Positions 29,666-40,500 of a stretch of DNA of 64,000 nt are shown here, piece by piece. Origin of the DNA: an uncultured Halieaceae bacterium (GTDB lineage: Bacteria > Pseudomonadota > Gammaproteobacteria > Pseudomonadales > Halieaceae); contig CAJXNM010000002.1 in NCBI GenBank assembly GCA_913057135.1, positions 53,610 to 117,609 of the forward strand, in the 5' to 3' direction. How positions within the stretch are numbered: the first letter of the stretch is position 1; each line of letters begins with the position of its first letter. A program made the translations under genes and the position numbers. Below the pieces are notes generated by a model. That model made no database searches. It saw only the letters and a list, made by a program, of their open reading frames with translations, and had not been told where the DNA came from.

Positions 29666-30790
29666 TCAGTGCCGGTTAACCGGAGCAGCAATGATACGCA
29701 GATCTGGGCCCAACCGACTTATCTCTCGGTAGTCCATCTCAATGCTGTCAGCCAGCTTGTCTATAGCCATATCGGCCAGGGGCCTTGCCGTACTCCCAAG
29801 CCACTTCGGTGCCTGATAGAGCACCACTTCATCAACAAGACCCGCCTGTAACATGGCTCCCGACAACGTGGGTCCCGCCTCCACCAAAATTTCGTTGCCA
29901 CCCAGAGCGCCCAGACGTGCAAAAACAGCGCCTAAATCGAGTCGATTTTTGGTCACCTGACAGGCCTCAGCACATTGCTCGGGCATATCGTTGGCATCGG
30001 GACCATGAAGTATCAAGGTCTCCGCAGGGCCTTTGAGTACGCGGGCACCAGCAGGAGTTTGGCCACGGGTATCGAGCACAACGCGAGTGGGATGGCGCCG
30101 GGTCGCCCGCCGCAGTGGCTCGCCTTCCAGACCAAGCTCATCGGATCTCACCGTCAAGGCGCAATCGTCTGCTAACACGGTGCCCACGCCGGTCACGATC
30201 ATCGAGCTCTGGGCCCTTAGGCGCTGTACATCCTGACGTGCTGCACTGCTGGTAATCCACTGGCTTTCACCCGATGCCATGGCAGTTCGACCATCCATAG
30301 ATGCACCAAGCTTCAAACGCACTCGGCCCCAACCCCGTTCAACACGCAGCAAGAAACCCACAATCTCGCGCCGGGCCGCGTCGGCCATTAAACCGACCTC
30401 AACGGCAATGCCCGCCTCACGTAGCCGCTGTAGGCCACGTCCCGCCACCTCGGGGAAAGGATCCTCAATGGCCACGACAACCCGCGCGATTCCGGCCGCT
30501 AGCAAAGCGTCGACACAGGGTCCGGTTCGGCCCCAATGACTACAGGGTTCCAAGGTCACGTAAGCGGTGGCACCCTGACAGAACGACGCTTGCTGCAATG
30601 CCTCTATCTCTGCGTGAGCGCCCCCCGGTGGTTGGGTAAAGCCTTCACCCAACACCACCCCATCACGCACCAACACACAACCAACGTGGGGATTAGGGCT
30701 GCACCAGTAGCGCCCACGGCTTGCCAGCTCCAGCGCACGCGCCATGTAATGCTCGTCGAGCGTGCGCTGTGCGGGTGATTGAGCTGTCAT
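29666..30790 (-). CDS. ribD: Bifunctional pyrimidine deaminase/reductase RibD
   Basis: Catalyses steps two and three of riboflavin synthesis; 374 residues. The N-terminal zinc deaminase shows GGAHAEIEAL and LEPCSHWGRTGPC. The C-terminal NADPH reductase from about residue 155 shows RLKLGASMDGRTAMASGES and later GGNEILVEAGPTLSGAML. The ATG at 30790 overlaps the nrdR stop (TGATG), coupling it to nrdR. Normal length. Confidence 0.96.
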   Translation of the reverse strand: MTAQSPAQRTLDEHYMARALELASRGRYWCSPNPHVGCVLVRDGVVLGEGFTQPPGGAHAEIEALQQASFCQGATAYVTLEPCSHWGRTGPCVDALLAAGIARVVVAIEDPFPEVAGRGLQRLREAGIAVEVGLMADAARREIVGFLLRVERGWGRVRLKLGASMDGRTAMASGESQWITSSAARQDVQRLRAQSSMIVTGVGTVLADDCALTVRSDELGLEGEPLRRATRRHPTRVVLDTRGQTPAGARVLKGPAETLILHGPDANDMPEQCAEACQVTKNRLDLGAVFARLGALGGNEILVEAGPTLSGAMLQAGLVDEVVLYQAPKWLGSTARPLADMAIDKLADSIEMDYREISRLGPDLRIIAAPVNRH

Positions 30791-31257
30791 CAGACCTTGT
30801 CCGAGGGATCTGCCTCAAGGCTTTCAATGGCGTCACGGAACTCCGATAAATCCTGAAAGCTGCGATACACCGAAGCAAAGCGCACGTAGGCAACTTGATC
30901 GAGCGCTCTGAGCGCAGCCATCACCAACTCACCCAACTCCCTAGACTGAATTTCTCGTTCACCGGTCGCGCGCAGTCGGTGTTTGATGAGACCAATGTGT
31001 TTTTCCACATCTTCAACCGACACCGGTCGCTTTTCCAATGCGCGCAGAAAGCCACCGCGCAATTTGTCTTCGTCAAAGGGTTCTCGACTGCCGTTTTGCT
31101 TGATGACCCGAGGCATCACCAGCTCGGCTAACTCATAGGTCGTAAACCGTTCCCGGCAAGTCAAACATTCACGACGACGACGCACCTGGCCGCCCTCCGC
31201 TACCAACCGGGAATCGATAACTTTGGTTTCGTCGGCGGAACAAAACGGGCAATGCAC
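30790..31257 (-). CDS. nrdR: Transcriptional repressor NrdR
   Basis: Zinc- and nucleotide-binding repressor of ribonucleotide reductase genes; 155 residues. The zinc ribbon reads [17 protein letters not shown] with a second pair in [17 protein letters not shown]. The ATP-cone starts near residue 49 ([16 protein letters not shown]). No clear NrdR box pair was found in this window, so its targets lie elsewhere. First gene after glyA, heading nrdR-ribD-ribE. Confidence 0.96.
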   Translation of the reverse strand: MHCPFCSADETKVIDSRLVAEGGQVRRRRECLTCRERFTTYELAELVMPRVIKQNGSREPFDEDKLRGGFLRALEKRPVSVEDVEKHIGLIKHRLRATGEREIQSRELGELVMAALRALDQVAYVRFASVYRSFQDLSEFRDAIESLEADPSDKV

Positions 31258-31281
31258 AGCTACCGCTCCACTATTTGTGTT

Positions 31282-31341
31282 TATCGATCTTATAGTTATC
31301 GATCAGATTGCTATCGATCTTACTGCTACCGATCACCTTGG
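31282..31341. repeat. Four 15-bp degenerate direct repeats between glyA and nrdR
   Basis: TATCGATC at 31282, 31297 and 31312 and TACCGATC at 31327, each starting a 15-bp unit (tatcgatcttatagt and variants), with a related TAGCGATC at 31351 overlapping the glyA stop. The spacing is exactly 15 bp. They lie in the 99-bp gap upstream of nrdR and could be protein-binding sites or a small tandem repeat. Confidence 0.7.
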
Positions 31342-31356
31342 CAATCACGGTAGCGA

Positions 31357-32655
31357 TCACCGACCGTAGACCGGCAACCTGCCGCAAACATCGAGCACTT
31401 TAGCCCTCACCTGCGGGATAACCTGGGCATCGGTGCCCTGCTCAAGGGAGTCAAGGACGTCGCAAATCCAGTGGGTCAACTCGGCTGTCTCAGTTTCACC
31501 AAAACCGCGCGTAGTGATGGCCGGCGTACCCAGCCGAAGACCTGATGTGACAAAGGGTGAACGGGGATCGTTGGGCACTGCGTTTTTATTGACGGTGATA
31601 TAGGCCTCTCCGAGGGCAGCATCGGCATCTTTACCGGTGTAAGGCTTGCCGATGAGATCGAGCAACATCAGGTGATTGTCGGTACCGCCCGATACAATTT
31701 TATGCCCACGGGCCATGAACGTAGCTGCCATGGTTTGGGCATTTGCAACCACCTGCTTCTGATAATCGACAAAAGACGGGTCCATCGCTTCTTTGAAAGC
31801 CACCGCTTTAGCGGCGATGGCATGCATTAACGGCCCGCCCTGTGCACCCGGGAAAATCGCTGAGTTCAGCTTTTTATGCAATTCCTCGTTGTCACGGGCA
31901 AGAATGATGCCACTGCGTGGCCCGCGCAGGGTTTTGTGTGTCGTGGATGTCACGACATCGGCATAAGGTACTGGGCTCGGGTAGACACCCGCCGCAACCA
32001 AACCCGCCACGTGGGCCATATCGACCAACAACCACGCGCCCACCGCATCGGCAATGTCGCGAAAACGCGACCAATCCATTGTGCGGCTGTAGGCAGAGAA
32101 GCCCGCGATAATTAACTTAGGCTTATGGGCCACAGCGAGGGCCATCACTTCATCGTAATCAATGAGTCCGGTGTCGTGGTTAATGCCGTACTGAACCGCG
32201 TTGTAAAACTTACCTGAAAAGCTGACCGACGCACCGTGGGTCAAATGGCCACCATCGGCGAGACTCATGCCCATGACCGTGTCACCGGGGGTCAATAATG
32301 CGTGATAAACCGCGATGTTAGCGCTTGATCCCGAGTGGGGTTGGACGTTGGCATAGGCCGCACCAAAGAGGGCTTTAGCCCGCTCAATGGCCAGCAACTC
32401 GGCTTGGTCGGCGAACTCACACCCGCCGTAGTAGCGCTTACCCGGGTAGCCCTCGGCGTATTTATTGGTCAATACCGAACCCTGCGCTTCGAGCACCCGA
32501 GGACTGGCATAATTCTCGGAAGCGATAAGCTCAATATGGTCCTCTTGCCGCTGCGCCTCGGCACGCATGCAAGCCCACAATTCGGCATCGAAGCTTTCGA
32601 TGGTTTGAGTGTCGGTATCGAGGTACTGAGACAGCTGGGTGGCCGCTTTATTCAT
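31357..32655 (-). CDS. glyA: Serine hydroxymethyltransferase
   Basis: PLP enzyme interconverting serine and glycine with transfer of one carbon to tetrahydrofolate; 432 residues. ATG 32655 ([13 protein letters not shown]) has AGGA 8 nt upstream; two upstream in-frame starts look worse. Motifs: [20 protein letters not shown] near residue 40, the PLP lysine in [15 protein letters not shown] near 238, and the C-terminal [16 protein letters not shown]. glyA-nrdR-rib order is common in Gammaproteobacteria. Confidence 0.97.
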   Translation of the reverse strand: MNKAATQLSQYLDTDTQTIESFDAELWACMRAEAQRQEDHIELIASENYASPRVLEAQGSVLTNKYAEGYPGKRYYGGCEFADQAELLAIERAKALFGAAYANVQPHSGSSANIAVYHALLTPGDTVMGMSLADGGHLTHGASVSFSGKFYNAVQYGINHDTGLIDYDEVMALAVAHKPKLIIAGFSAYSRTMDWSRFRDIADAVGAWLLVDMAHVAGLVAAGVYPSPVPYADVVTSTTHKTLRGPRSGIILARDNEELHKKLNSAIFPGAQGGPLMHAIAAKAVAFKEAMDPSFVDYQKQVVANAQTMAATFMARGHKIVSGGTDNHLMLLDLIGKPYTGKDADAALGEAYITVNKNAVPNDPRSPFVTSGLRLGTPAITTRGFGETETAELTHWICDVLDSLEQGTDAQVIPQVRAKVLDVCGRLPVYGR

Positions 32656-32712
32656 AATCGTCATCCTACTGGCGGGGCAAGCACAGCTCCCGGGAGGTTT
32701 CACAAAAACGGC

Positions 32713-32741
32713 ATTTTATCTGATTGCCGGTGGTGGAGTAA
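32713..32741 (-). promoter_or_regulatory. Candidate glyA promoter
   Basis: Minus strand: -10 TAAAAT at 32713-32718, 17-bp spacer, weak -35 TTACTC at 32736-32741. Only the -10 box is convincing. A perfect inverted repeat GACTAA-GGG-TTAGTC at 32747-32761 lies just upstream, between glyA and the divergent ugd, and could be an operator or a hairpin. Confidence 0.3.
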
Positions 32742-32854
32742 GGTCTGACTAAGGGTTAGTCTTATTTCCTTCAACTTTCTGACATAGTCTTTCCATCTTT
32801 GATGGGAAGGGCAGCGTGCATGACGGCGCTATCGACACAGGAGCAAGTTTTGGC

Positions 32855-34198
32855 ATGAAAATTAGTATTTTTGGCAGCGGCTATGTGGGCTTGGTGCAGG
32901 CAGCGGTCTTTGCCGATGTCGGTCATCAGGTTATCTGCATGGATATCGACGCCGACCGTGTCGAGCGGCTTCGCCGGGCGGAAATTCCCTTTTTTGAACC
33001 CGGACTCGATGGCAAGGTCGCCGGCGGCATTGAGCAGGGATTGCTGACATTTACCACCGATGCCAGACATGCGGTGCAGAGCAGCGATTACCTGTTCATT
33101 TGCGTGGGCACACCCTCCGGTGAAGATGGCTCGGCGGATCTGCGCTACGTCATGGATGTAGCAGACAGCATCGCCGCCAATATGAGCTCCCGCAAAGTTA
33201 TTGTGAACAAGTCAACGGTACCGGTAGGCACAGCGGACTTGGTACAGGCACGCATTGCCAATGCATTAGAGCGACAAGGCCGCTCAATCCCTTTCGAAGT
33301 ATGCTCGAATCCCGAATTCCTGAAAGAAGGCTCTGCTGTCAGTGACTGCATGAGTCCAGACCGTATCATCGTGGGAGCTCGTAGCTCCGCAACTATTGAA
33401 GAGTTCCGCCGGATGTACCAGGCCTTCAACCGCAACCGTGAAAAGCTCATGTTCATGGATCCGCGCAGCGCCGAGCTCACCAAGTACGCCGCCAACGCCA
33501 TGCTGGCCACCAAAATCAGCTTTATTAACGAAATCGCCAATATTGCAGAATCAGTCGGCGCCGATGTCGAATGGGTGCGTAAAGGCATGGGCTCTGATCC
33601 CCGCATTGGCTACCAGTTCATTTACCCGGGCGCAGGTTACGGCGGTTCGTGTTTCCCAAAAGATGTGCGCGCACTTAAACACTTAGCCCACACCCATGAT
33701 CTGAGCGCAGCGATTTTGACCGCGGTTCACGACACCAATCAGCAACAGAAAAACAAGTTGGCGGAACGGGTCATGGCCAGCTTGGGTAGTCAACTTGAGG
33801 GGCGTACCGTCGCGGTCTGGGGACTATCTTTCAAACCAAACACCGATGACATGCGCGAAGCCCCCAGTCGCTCGCTTATAGAAGCTATTTGGAGTTGTGG
33901 CGGACAGGTACAAGCCTTCGATCCCCAGGCGATGGCGGCCTGCGAAGCCATTTATGGCGAGCGCTCGGACATGCAGTACTGCGCGAGTAAAGAGGCCGCT
34001 CTGGAAGGGGCCGACTGTTTGGTTATCTGCACCGAATGGAAAACCTTCTGGTCACCGGATTTCACGCTCATCAAGGAAAAGCTAACTCGGCCACTGATTG
34101 TTGACGGTCGCAACCTGTACAACCCGGCACACATGGCGGAGTTGGGCATTGAGTACTACGGCATTGGTCGCGGCCTCTCGATTCAGCAGCCCCAGTGA
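32855..34198 (+). CDS. ugd: UDP-glucose 6-dehydrogenase
   Basis: Oxidises UDP-glucose to UDP-glucuronate for surface polysaccharide; 447 residues. The N-terminal NAD-binding motif is MKISIFGSGYVGLVQAAVFAD. The catalytic Cys is in GAGYGGSCFPKDVRAL near residue 265, preceded by CSNPEFLKEGSAV near 155. ATG 32855 is the family start; a ribosome site GGAG lies 12 nt upstream. GDP-mannose dehydrogenase is a less likely alternative. No glycosyltransferase genes are near. Confidence 0.92.
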   Translation: MKISIFGSGYVGLVQAAVFADVGHQVICMDIDADRVERLRRAEIPFFEPGLDGKVAGGIEQGLLTFTTDARHAVQSSDYLFICVGTPSGEDGSADLRYVMDVADSIAANMSSRKVIVNKSTVPVGTADLVQARIANALERQGRSIPFEVCSNPEFLKEGSAVSDCMSPDRIIVGARSSATIEEFRRMYQAFNRNREKLMFMDPRSAELTKYAANAMLATKISFINEIANIAESVGADVEWVRKGMGSDPRIGYQFIYPGAGYGGSCFPKDVRALKHLAHTHDLSAAILTAVHDTNQQQKNKLAERVMASLGSQLEGRTVAVWGLSFKPNTDDMREAPSRSLIEAIWSCGGQVQAFDPQAMAACEAIYGERSDMQYCASKEAALEGADCLVICTEWKTFWSPDFTLIKEKLTRPLIVDGRNLYNPAHMAELGIEYYGIGRGLSIQQPQ

Positions 34199-34650
34199 GC
34201 AATCCGCTGACACTGGGATGGCGCGAGTGGGTCAGTCTACCCGACCTCGCTATTGGCGCCGTTAAGGCAAAAATTGATACCGGCGCCCGAACCAGTGCGC
34301 TGCACGCCTTTTACACCGAATATTTTGAGCGCGACAACACCACCTGGGTGCGTTTTGGTGTTCATCCACAGCAGGGCACAATCGAGCGAGTTGTGCACTG
34401 TGAAGCGCCAGTGATCGACACCCGCGACGTCACCGATTCGGGTGGTCATCGCGAGGCGCGACCCGTTATTGAGACGACACTGATGCTAGCGGGCGAGCCC
34501 CGAACAATAGAAATGACCCTAACCGACCGAGACTCCATGCTGTTTCGCATGCTGATTGGTCGCACTGCCATCCGCCGTGGCATTGTCGTGTCACCTGGCG
34601 AATCGTTTAAGCTCGGCGGTAATCGCGAGCAGCCCCCGGAGTTAATGTGA
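34195..34650 (+). CDS. rimB: RimB-type retropepsin-like protease (ATP-dependent zinc protease family)
   Basis: 151 residues of the PF05618 family, with the aspartic-protease-like motif [15 protein letters not shown] near residue 24 and [20 protein letters not shown] near 123. Start is a GTG overlapping the ugd stop (GTGA). In Pseudomonas a protein of this family (RimB) trims glutamates that RimK adds to ribosomal protein S6. Here it overlaps rimK by 4 bp, so the same pairing is likely. The family name 'zinc protease' is historical; the visible motif is aspartic. Confidence 0.75.
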   Translation: MSNPLTLGWREWVSLPDLAIGAVKAKIDTGARTSALHAFYTEYFERDNTTWVRFGVHPQQGTIERVVHCEAPVIDTRDVTDSGGHREARPVIETTLMLAGEPRTIEMTLTDRDSMLFRMLIGRTAIRRGIVVSPGESFKLGGNREQPPELM

Positions 34651-35552
34651 AACTGTCTGTTCTATCGCGCAATGCCAAGCTCTACAGCACCTCTCGGTTG
34701 GTCGAGGAAGCAACGGCGGCGGGCCATGAAACCCGTGTTATCGATACGCTCAAATGCTACATGGATATTACCTCCGCAAACCCATCCGTGTGGTACCGCG
34801 GGGAGAAACTCGAGCGCCAAGACGCTGTTATTCCCCGTATTGGCGCCTCTATTACCAACTACGGCACGGCGGTAATACGACAGTTCGAAATGATGGATAC
34901 CTACTGTCTTACAGGGTCAATTCCCCTTGGCCGTTCGCGTTCAAAATTGCGGGCACTACAGCTGCTGTCGCGCAAGGGTCTGGGCATGCCGGTAACGGGG
35001 TTCGCCCACGATGTGCACAACACCCGCGAGCTGATTAAATTGGTCGGCGGAGCACCCCTGGTAGTGAAACTGCTTGAAGGCACTCAAGGGCGTGGCGTCG
35101 TTCTAGCGGAGACCATTAAAGCGGCGGAATCGGTCATCGATGCCTTTACCGAGCTCAAGGCCGACTTCCTCGTGCAGGAATTTATCAAAGAAGCGGGTGG
35201 CACCGACGTTCGCTGCTTTGTCATCGATCGAAAAGTGGTCGCGGCAATGGAGCGCTCATCCGCACCCGGTGAATTTCGCTCCAATCTGCACCGAGGCGGC
35301 ACCGCACGCCCCACCAAATTGACCCCCGCGGAGCGACGCACCGCCGTTAAAGCCGCGCAAACCATGGGGCTCAATGTGGCCGGGGTCGACCTACTGCGCT
35401 CCGAGCGGGGCCCTTTGGTGATGGAGGTGAATTCTTCCCCAGGACTTCGGGGTATTGAAGAAGCCACCGGCATTAACGTAGCCAAAAAGATTATTCAGTT
35501 CGTGGAGACCAATGCCGAACCTGGCAAGGCCCACGGCAGACATAAAGGGTAG
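34647..35552 (+). CDS. rimK: RimK, ribosomal protein S6 glutamate ligase (ATP-grasp)
   Basis: Adds glutamates to the C-terminus of S6 with ATP; 301 residues. It begins [20 protein letters not shown], has [19 protein letters not shown] near residue 63, and ATP-grasp motifs [17 protein letters not shown] near 140 and [19 protein letters not shown] near 260. Start overlaps rimB as GTGA/ATGA-type coupling. Its expected substrate gene rpsF lies at 59059-59505 in this window with a long acidic tail. Confidence 0.93.
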   Translation: MKLSVLSRNAKLYSTSRLVEEATAAGHETRVIDTLKCYMDITSANPSVWYRGEKLERQDAVIPRIGASITNYGTAVIRQFEMMDTYCLTGSIPLGRSRSKLRALQLLSRKGLGMPVTGFAHDVHNTRELIKLVGGAPLVVKLLEGTQGRGVVLAETIKAAESVIDAFTELKADFLVQEFIKEAGGTDVRCFVIDRKVVAAMERSSAPGEFRSNLHRGGTARPTKLTPAERRTAVKAAQTMGLNVAGVDLLRSERGPLVMEVNSSPGLRGIEEATGINVAKKIIQFVETNAEPGKAHGRHKG

Positions 35553-36633
35553 ACCCGCGTTGAACGCGGCAAGCCGACGTGCCTATCGAGAGCCCTTCCA
35601 ACTAGCGGGCGAGACGGTCTTTCCGGGCGAGCAGCGCACCATTGAAATTGATCTTGCCCCCACCTTTTCCAATGACGATTTATCGTTATCGGTACATGTC
35701 GTTCGGGGCGCCCGGCCGGGCCCTACGCTGTTTGTCTGCGCGGCCCTTCACGGGGATGAAATCAACGGGGTCGAGATTGTTCGTCGCGTCGTGCGTAGCC
35801 TAGACACCCGGCGTATGGCGGGTACGTTACTGGCTATTCCCATTGTGAACGTCTACGGCTTCAATATGCACTCACGCTATCTACCCGATGGACGTGACTT
35901 GAACCGGTCCTTTCCCGGCTCATCGAGTGGTTCGCTCACCGGGCGCTTAGCCGACACGTTTATGAAAGAAATTGTCGCGCGCTCAAATTACGGTATCGAT
36001 CTACATACCGGGGGTCGGCATCGATCGAACTTCCCTCAAGTGCGCGCAGAACTCGATGATCCGGAAGTACAGGCCATTGCGGAGGCCTTCGGTGCACCCA
36101 TTATTATCGATTCCCGAGTGCGCGACGGCTCCCTGCGTGAGTATGCAACCGAAAATGGTGTGCCCGTCATCTTGTACGAGAGCTGCGAGGCATTGCGCTT
36201 CGACGAAGTGTATATACGCGCCGGCGTTAAGGGCGTGCAAAATGTCATGCGCCACATTGGCATGCTGCGAAAAAGCCGCGCGAAAGTAAAAAACAAGCCC
36301 ATTGTGTCAAAAGCCACCCAGTGGATTCGCTCGCCGGGCAGCGGTATTCACCGGGTTTTGGTGCCCTTAGGTGGTCAAGTCGAAAAAGGCCAAGTCATCG
36401 GTGTCGTTGCTGATCCCTTAGGCTTTGAAGAGGTCGAGGTAACCGCCAGTGTTGCGGGGATTGTTATCGGTCGATCAAACCTGCCCACAGTGTACGAAGG
36501 GGATGCGCTATTCCACATTGCCAAGGTATCGGCTCGGACCGAATTCGAATACGAAGAATTCCATGAAGAGCTACTTCCCTCCGATTACAGCCACGACCAA
36601 GGTGATCCCACCGAAGCGCCGATCGCTGGTTGA
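35512..36633 (+). CDS. Succinylglutamate desuccinylase/aspartoacylase family protein
   Basis: Zinc amidohydrolase of the AstE/AspA type (M14-like), 373 residues. Zinc ligands are visible in [15 protein letters not shown] near residue 78 and in IDLHTGG near 164; [22 protein letters not shown] lies between. The C-terminal ~70 residues form a beta-rich lipoyl-like domain ([20 protein letters not shown]). The start at 35512 overlaps rimK by 41 bp with GGAG 4 nt upstream; a later TTG is possible. It is commonly found with rimK. The substrate is unknown. Confidence 0.8.
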   Translation: MPNLARPTADIKGRPALNAASRRAYREPFQLAGETVFPGEQRTIEIDLAPTFSNDDLSLSVHVVRGARPGPTLFVCAALHGDEINGVEIVRRVVRSLDTRRMAGTLLAIPIVNVYGFNMHSRYLPDGRDLNRSFPGSSSGSLTGRLADTFMKEIVARSNYGIDLHTGGRHRSNFPQVRAELDDPEVQAIAEAFGAPIIIDSRVRDGSLREYATENGVPVILYESCEALRFDEVYIRAGVKGVQNVMRHIGMLRKSRAKVKNKPIVSKATQWIRSPGSGIHRVLVPLGGQVEKGQVIGVVADPLGFEEVEVTASVAGIVIGRSNLPTVYEGDALFHIAKVSARTEFEYEEFHEELLPSDYSHDQGDPTEAPIAG

Positions 36634-36665
36634 GCAACCTGCGTGGGGCTGCACCGGAGAGCGTC

Positions 36666-37406
36666 ATGAAGCAAGCTCGCTTACTCGCAGTACAACTACC
36701 CGCCGAAACCCCAGTGGACACTGTCGCGCTATCGTTTCTATATCGCTTGGTCGACGCCGATACAGCCTCACGGTGCCGAGCGTTCCGCAACCCCCATGAT
36801 GCGCTGAGAACCCTTGCAGGCCGCGCTCTGGCTCTATTGTTGGTTAGCCAGCTAACTCATATCGCGCCATCACGAATTCGCCTTACCGCCAGCGCTGGAG
36901 GTAAACCTATTCTGGGCGAGCCATCACCGCAGGGTTATCACTTCAATATTGCTCACTCTGGGAACTGGGCTGTGGCGGTTCTAGACACCGAACCCGTCGG
37001 TATCGACATAGAGCAAATCGTCGATATTGAACTCGAGTCAGTGGCTGCAGTGCTCTCGCCTGAAGAGCGGCAAACCCTTGTCATGGCCAATAGGCAACAT
37101 GGTAAGCGTTCAGCTACCGATAGGCTTTTCTGTATCTGGACAGCCAAGGAGAGTTTCCTCAAATACCTAGGCGTGGGGATATCCAACACTGGCAAATGGC
37201 AGCCACGGAACCTAAGCATACGCTTGGATGAAAATAACGTCAGCCTAGAGCGGAGTCACAGCCCGGCAACACCACATCATTTACTGTGGCTGCAGAACTT
37301 TGAAGGTTACAGCTGCTGTGTGTGCCTCAACGCTGGCAGGTCGTTAGATACCCCAGCACTAATAAGTTTTCATGATCTACTGCGACAACTAAAGGCCTTG
37401 GGATAA
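36666..37406 (+). CDS. 4'-phosphopantetheinyl transferase, Sfp type
   Basis: Transfers the phosphopantetheine arm from CoA to carrier-protein serines; 246 residues. Motif P1/P2 reads YHFNIAHSGNWAVAVLD then PVGIDIEQIVDIE (Mg-binding D-x-E) near residues 95-125, and P3 reads FCIWTAKESFLKYLGVGI near 162. ATG 36666 (MKQARLLAVQL) has GGAG 6 nt upstream. It lies 134 bp before the NRPS, whose two T domains it is expected to activate. Confidence 0.92.
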   Translation: MKQARLLAVQLPAETPVDTVALSFLYRLVDADTASRCRAFRNPHDALRTLAGRALALLLVSQLTHIAPSRIRLTASAGGKPILGEPSPQGYHFNIAHSGNWAVAVLDTEPVGIDIEQIVDIELESVAAVLSPEERQTLVMANRQHGKRSATDRLFCIWTAKESFLKYLGVGISNTGKWQPRNLSIRLDENNVSLERSHSPATPHHLLWLQNFEGYSCCVCLNAGRSLDTPALISFHDLLRQLKALG

Positions 37407-37452
37407 ATCCACGCGTCAGAAGGTTCATTAGATGTCGATGCAAGCGCATCGC

Positions 37453-37479
37453 TTGAGCTGGAGCGGCTAAAAATATACT
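37453..37479 (+). promoter_or_regulatory. Candidate NRPS promoter
   Basis: -10 TATACT at 37474-37479 with a weak TTGAGC at 37453-37458 and a short 15-bp spacer, in the 134-bp gap before the NRPS. The surrounding run TAAAAATATACTTTTAG is notably AT-rich. An NRPS ribosome site AAGGA lies 7 nt before ATG 37541. Confidence 0.35.
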
Positions 37480-37540
37480 TTTAGTTACTGTTTTATCACC
37501 TACCGCTGCCTTCAGGCCCGCATTTAAAAAGGAACCGCTC

Positions 37541-40500
37541 ATGCCTCATAACAAGCCCAATGGTTCTGAATACGCCGTACCCCTTTCGCACCCGCAGCGG
37601 CGCATCCTGTACACCGAATTAGCCAATCCAAATACCAGCTTTGCAAGTCTGCCCTATGTGGGGCGTTTCCCCGAGCCCACAAGTACTGTCGCCATTGAAG
37701 AAGCGATGATCGGATGCATAAAAGCTAGCGATTGCCTTAGGACTCGCTTCCTGGAGATAGAGGGTGCCGTTAAACAGTACATAGCAAATGACTTGCCGAA
37801 CCCTATCGAGACACTTGATTTCCTCAACCGACAATCGGACTACGATGCCTGGCTAGAGCGGGAACTTAACAGACCCATCGCTCTCTTTGATGGCCCACTC
37901 TACCGCGCTGCAATCCTGTTACTACCGGATGGAGCGACTGGTTATTACATCAACGTACATCACGCGGTAGCGGATGGCGCCTCCATGGCCATCATAAATA
38001 CCCAAATCTGCCAAGCATGTGCAGACATCACTTCAGGCAGAGCGCCGGCATATAACATCGACTCATTTATACCCTTTCTCGATCAGGAACGGGCCTACAA
38101 GGGATCCACCGATTTTGAACAAGACCGGCGCTACTGGCTGCGAACCTATGAAAACCTACCTGAGGATTGCAACCTACTGGCAAAGCCTGCGATCTCATCA
38201 AGCCTTGCGGCCAACAGTAAGCGCTATGTACTCGATACTGCGCTAACACAAGCAATTACAGAAATAGCCGGTGCACACGGCGTTTCAGTTTTCCAAGCAT
38301 TCCTGGCAGGTTTTTATCTCTACATTTCCCGAATTTTGCGAAGGAGTGATGTGGTCATAAGCACCTCCAATCACAATCGAGGGGACGAAAAACTCCGAAC
38401 CATGTGCGGTATGTTAGTGAGTACCCTTGCCTTACGCTTGGATCTCGACGGTGACCCAAATTTTGCAGAGGCACTGCAAGCATCGAGCTCGACCTTAAAA
38501 ACCATACTCAAGGGACCGCAACGCTATCCCTACGACCTTCTCATCACTGAGCTAACCGATCGCGAGGGCGCGTCAGTAGATCTGATGGGCCCAACACTAA
38601 ACTATTTACCTCTGGCATCCGAACCGTTGGGGCCAAACGGGCCTACTGTGCAGTATCACCACGTACCCTATGAAGTTGCTCCGCTGCTCTTAAATCTGAC
38701 GGAGTTCAACAGCAACAGCTCCGAACATCGAATCGAGATTCTGGCCTCATATCAAACCTCGCGCTATGACGAGCCAGTGATCGACACGCTAGTAGAGCAG
38801 TACTTAACACTCATGAGAGATGCCTCCGCGCGTCCGGATGCGCCTGCGTCAACATTAGCCATCATGTCACAAGGTGACGTGACAAAGCTGCTCCGCGATT
38901 TCAACGACACTGCCATTAACGTTCCAAATGATGTGTCGTTTTTAGACCTATTCAGCCAGATAGTCGAAAAGCATCCCGACATCACTGCCGTCGTTTGTGG
39001 ACAAGCTACTCTCAGCTACGCCGAGCTAGAGACCAGGTCGCGTGCGGTGGCATCGATCCTGCACCGTAGAGGTGTTGAACCGGACAGTGTCGTGGGGGTG
39101 ATGACTGACCGGTCAGTAGACATGATTGTCGGCATCCTCGCTGTTATGCGCGCGGGCGCAGCCTATATGCCGATCGATCCAGCCTATCCAGCTGACAGAA
39201 TTGAGTACATGATCGGCAACAGCAATGTGCAGCTAGTGTTGACGCATGGCGTGCAAGCCAACGTTCTGCAACAGCTGGCGGCGCAAGTCGATATGCTAGA
39301 CCTCGATGACCCGAGCCTGTATACCACCGACCGACGGACCTCAGTGCAACTGCCAATAGTAGGCCCGCACAACCTGGCCTACGTTATCTATACATCGGGT
39401 TCTACCGGCAAACCCAAAGGCGTCATGGTCGAACACCATTCGCTGGTGAATCTGTGCTTCTGGTATCGCGACCACAAAGGTTTACACCCGGGGACAGGCG
39501 TCTCGAAATACGCCGCTTTTGGCTTCGATGCCTCGGTCTGGGAGACCTTCCCTGCTCTGATGTCGGGAGCTGAGTTACACATCATCACCGACGATATCCG
39601 GCTGTCTCCCAAGCTCATCTCTGAGTACTTCGACGCCAACGATGTGAGCGTGGCGTTCTTACCAACACAGTTCGCCGAACATTTCATGGAAATGGCAGAC
39701 AATCAATCGCTGCGTGTACTCGACACAGGCGGTGACAAACTCTCTCGCTTTATTCCATCCCACTTCAAACTGATCAATAACTACGGCCCCACCGAGTACA
39801 CGGTATGCACCACCAGCTATGTGGTGGAAGGGTATTCCGACAATATCCCCATCGGTAAGCCCGTGTACAACACCCGTCTTTACATTTTGGGCAGGCACGA
39901 TGCGCTCCAGCCCATCGGTGTACCTGGTGAGCTGTGCATTTCTGGCCGCGGCCTTGCACGGGGCTATCACAATCGTAATGACATCACCGCTGAACGATTT
40001 GTGGATAACCCCTATGAGCCCGGCAACAAGATGTACCGTACAGGAGACCTTGCACGATGGCTGCCCGATGGCAACATCGAGTTTCTCGGACGTATCGATT
40101 TTCAAGTCAAAATACGCGGTTTTCGCATTGAACTCGGTGAGATTGAAAACCGGATGATGGCTATCGCGGGCGTCAACGAGGCTCTGGTGCTCGCCCGCGA
40201 TGATCACAGTGGCAATAAATACCTCTGCGGCTACTACGTGGCCAGCGTGCCTATTCCAGCCTCAACCATGGCGACGGAGTTAGCAAAAGCACTGCCAGAT
40301 TACATGGTGCCGCCTTTTCTCCTACAGCTAGAGGCTATGCCCATCAACACCCACGGCAAGGTGGATCGCAATGCTCTGCCAGCGCCAACGGGTAATGTGA
40401 ACAGCGCATCAGAGCACGTGCCACCAACCACCATCACTCAAAAAGCACTCGCCGATATTTGGATAGACCTACTTAATAGAGACTCAATTGGACTGAAAGA

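Noticed and set aside
27842..31257. FMN riboswitch before the riboflavin genes
   Set aside because: I looked for the conserved RFN element upstream of nrdR, ribD and ribE and saw no matching long structured leader; gaps there are short or overlapping.
31282..31341. CRISPR-like array
   Set aside because: The repeats are only 8-15 bp with no unique spacers of constant length; no cas genes anywhere.
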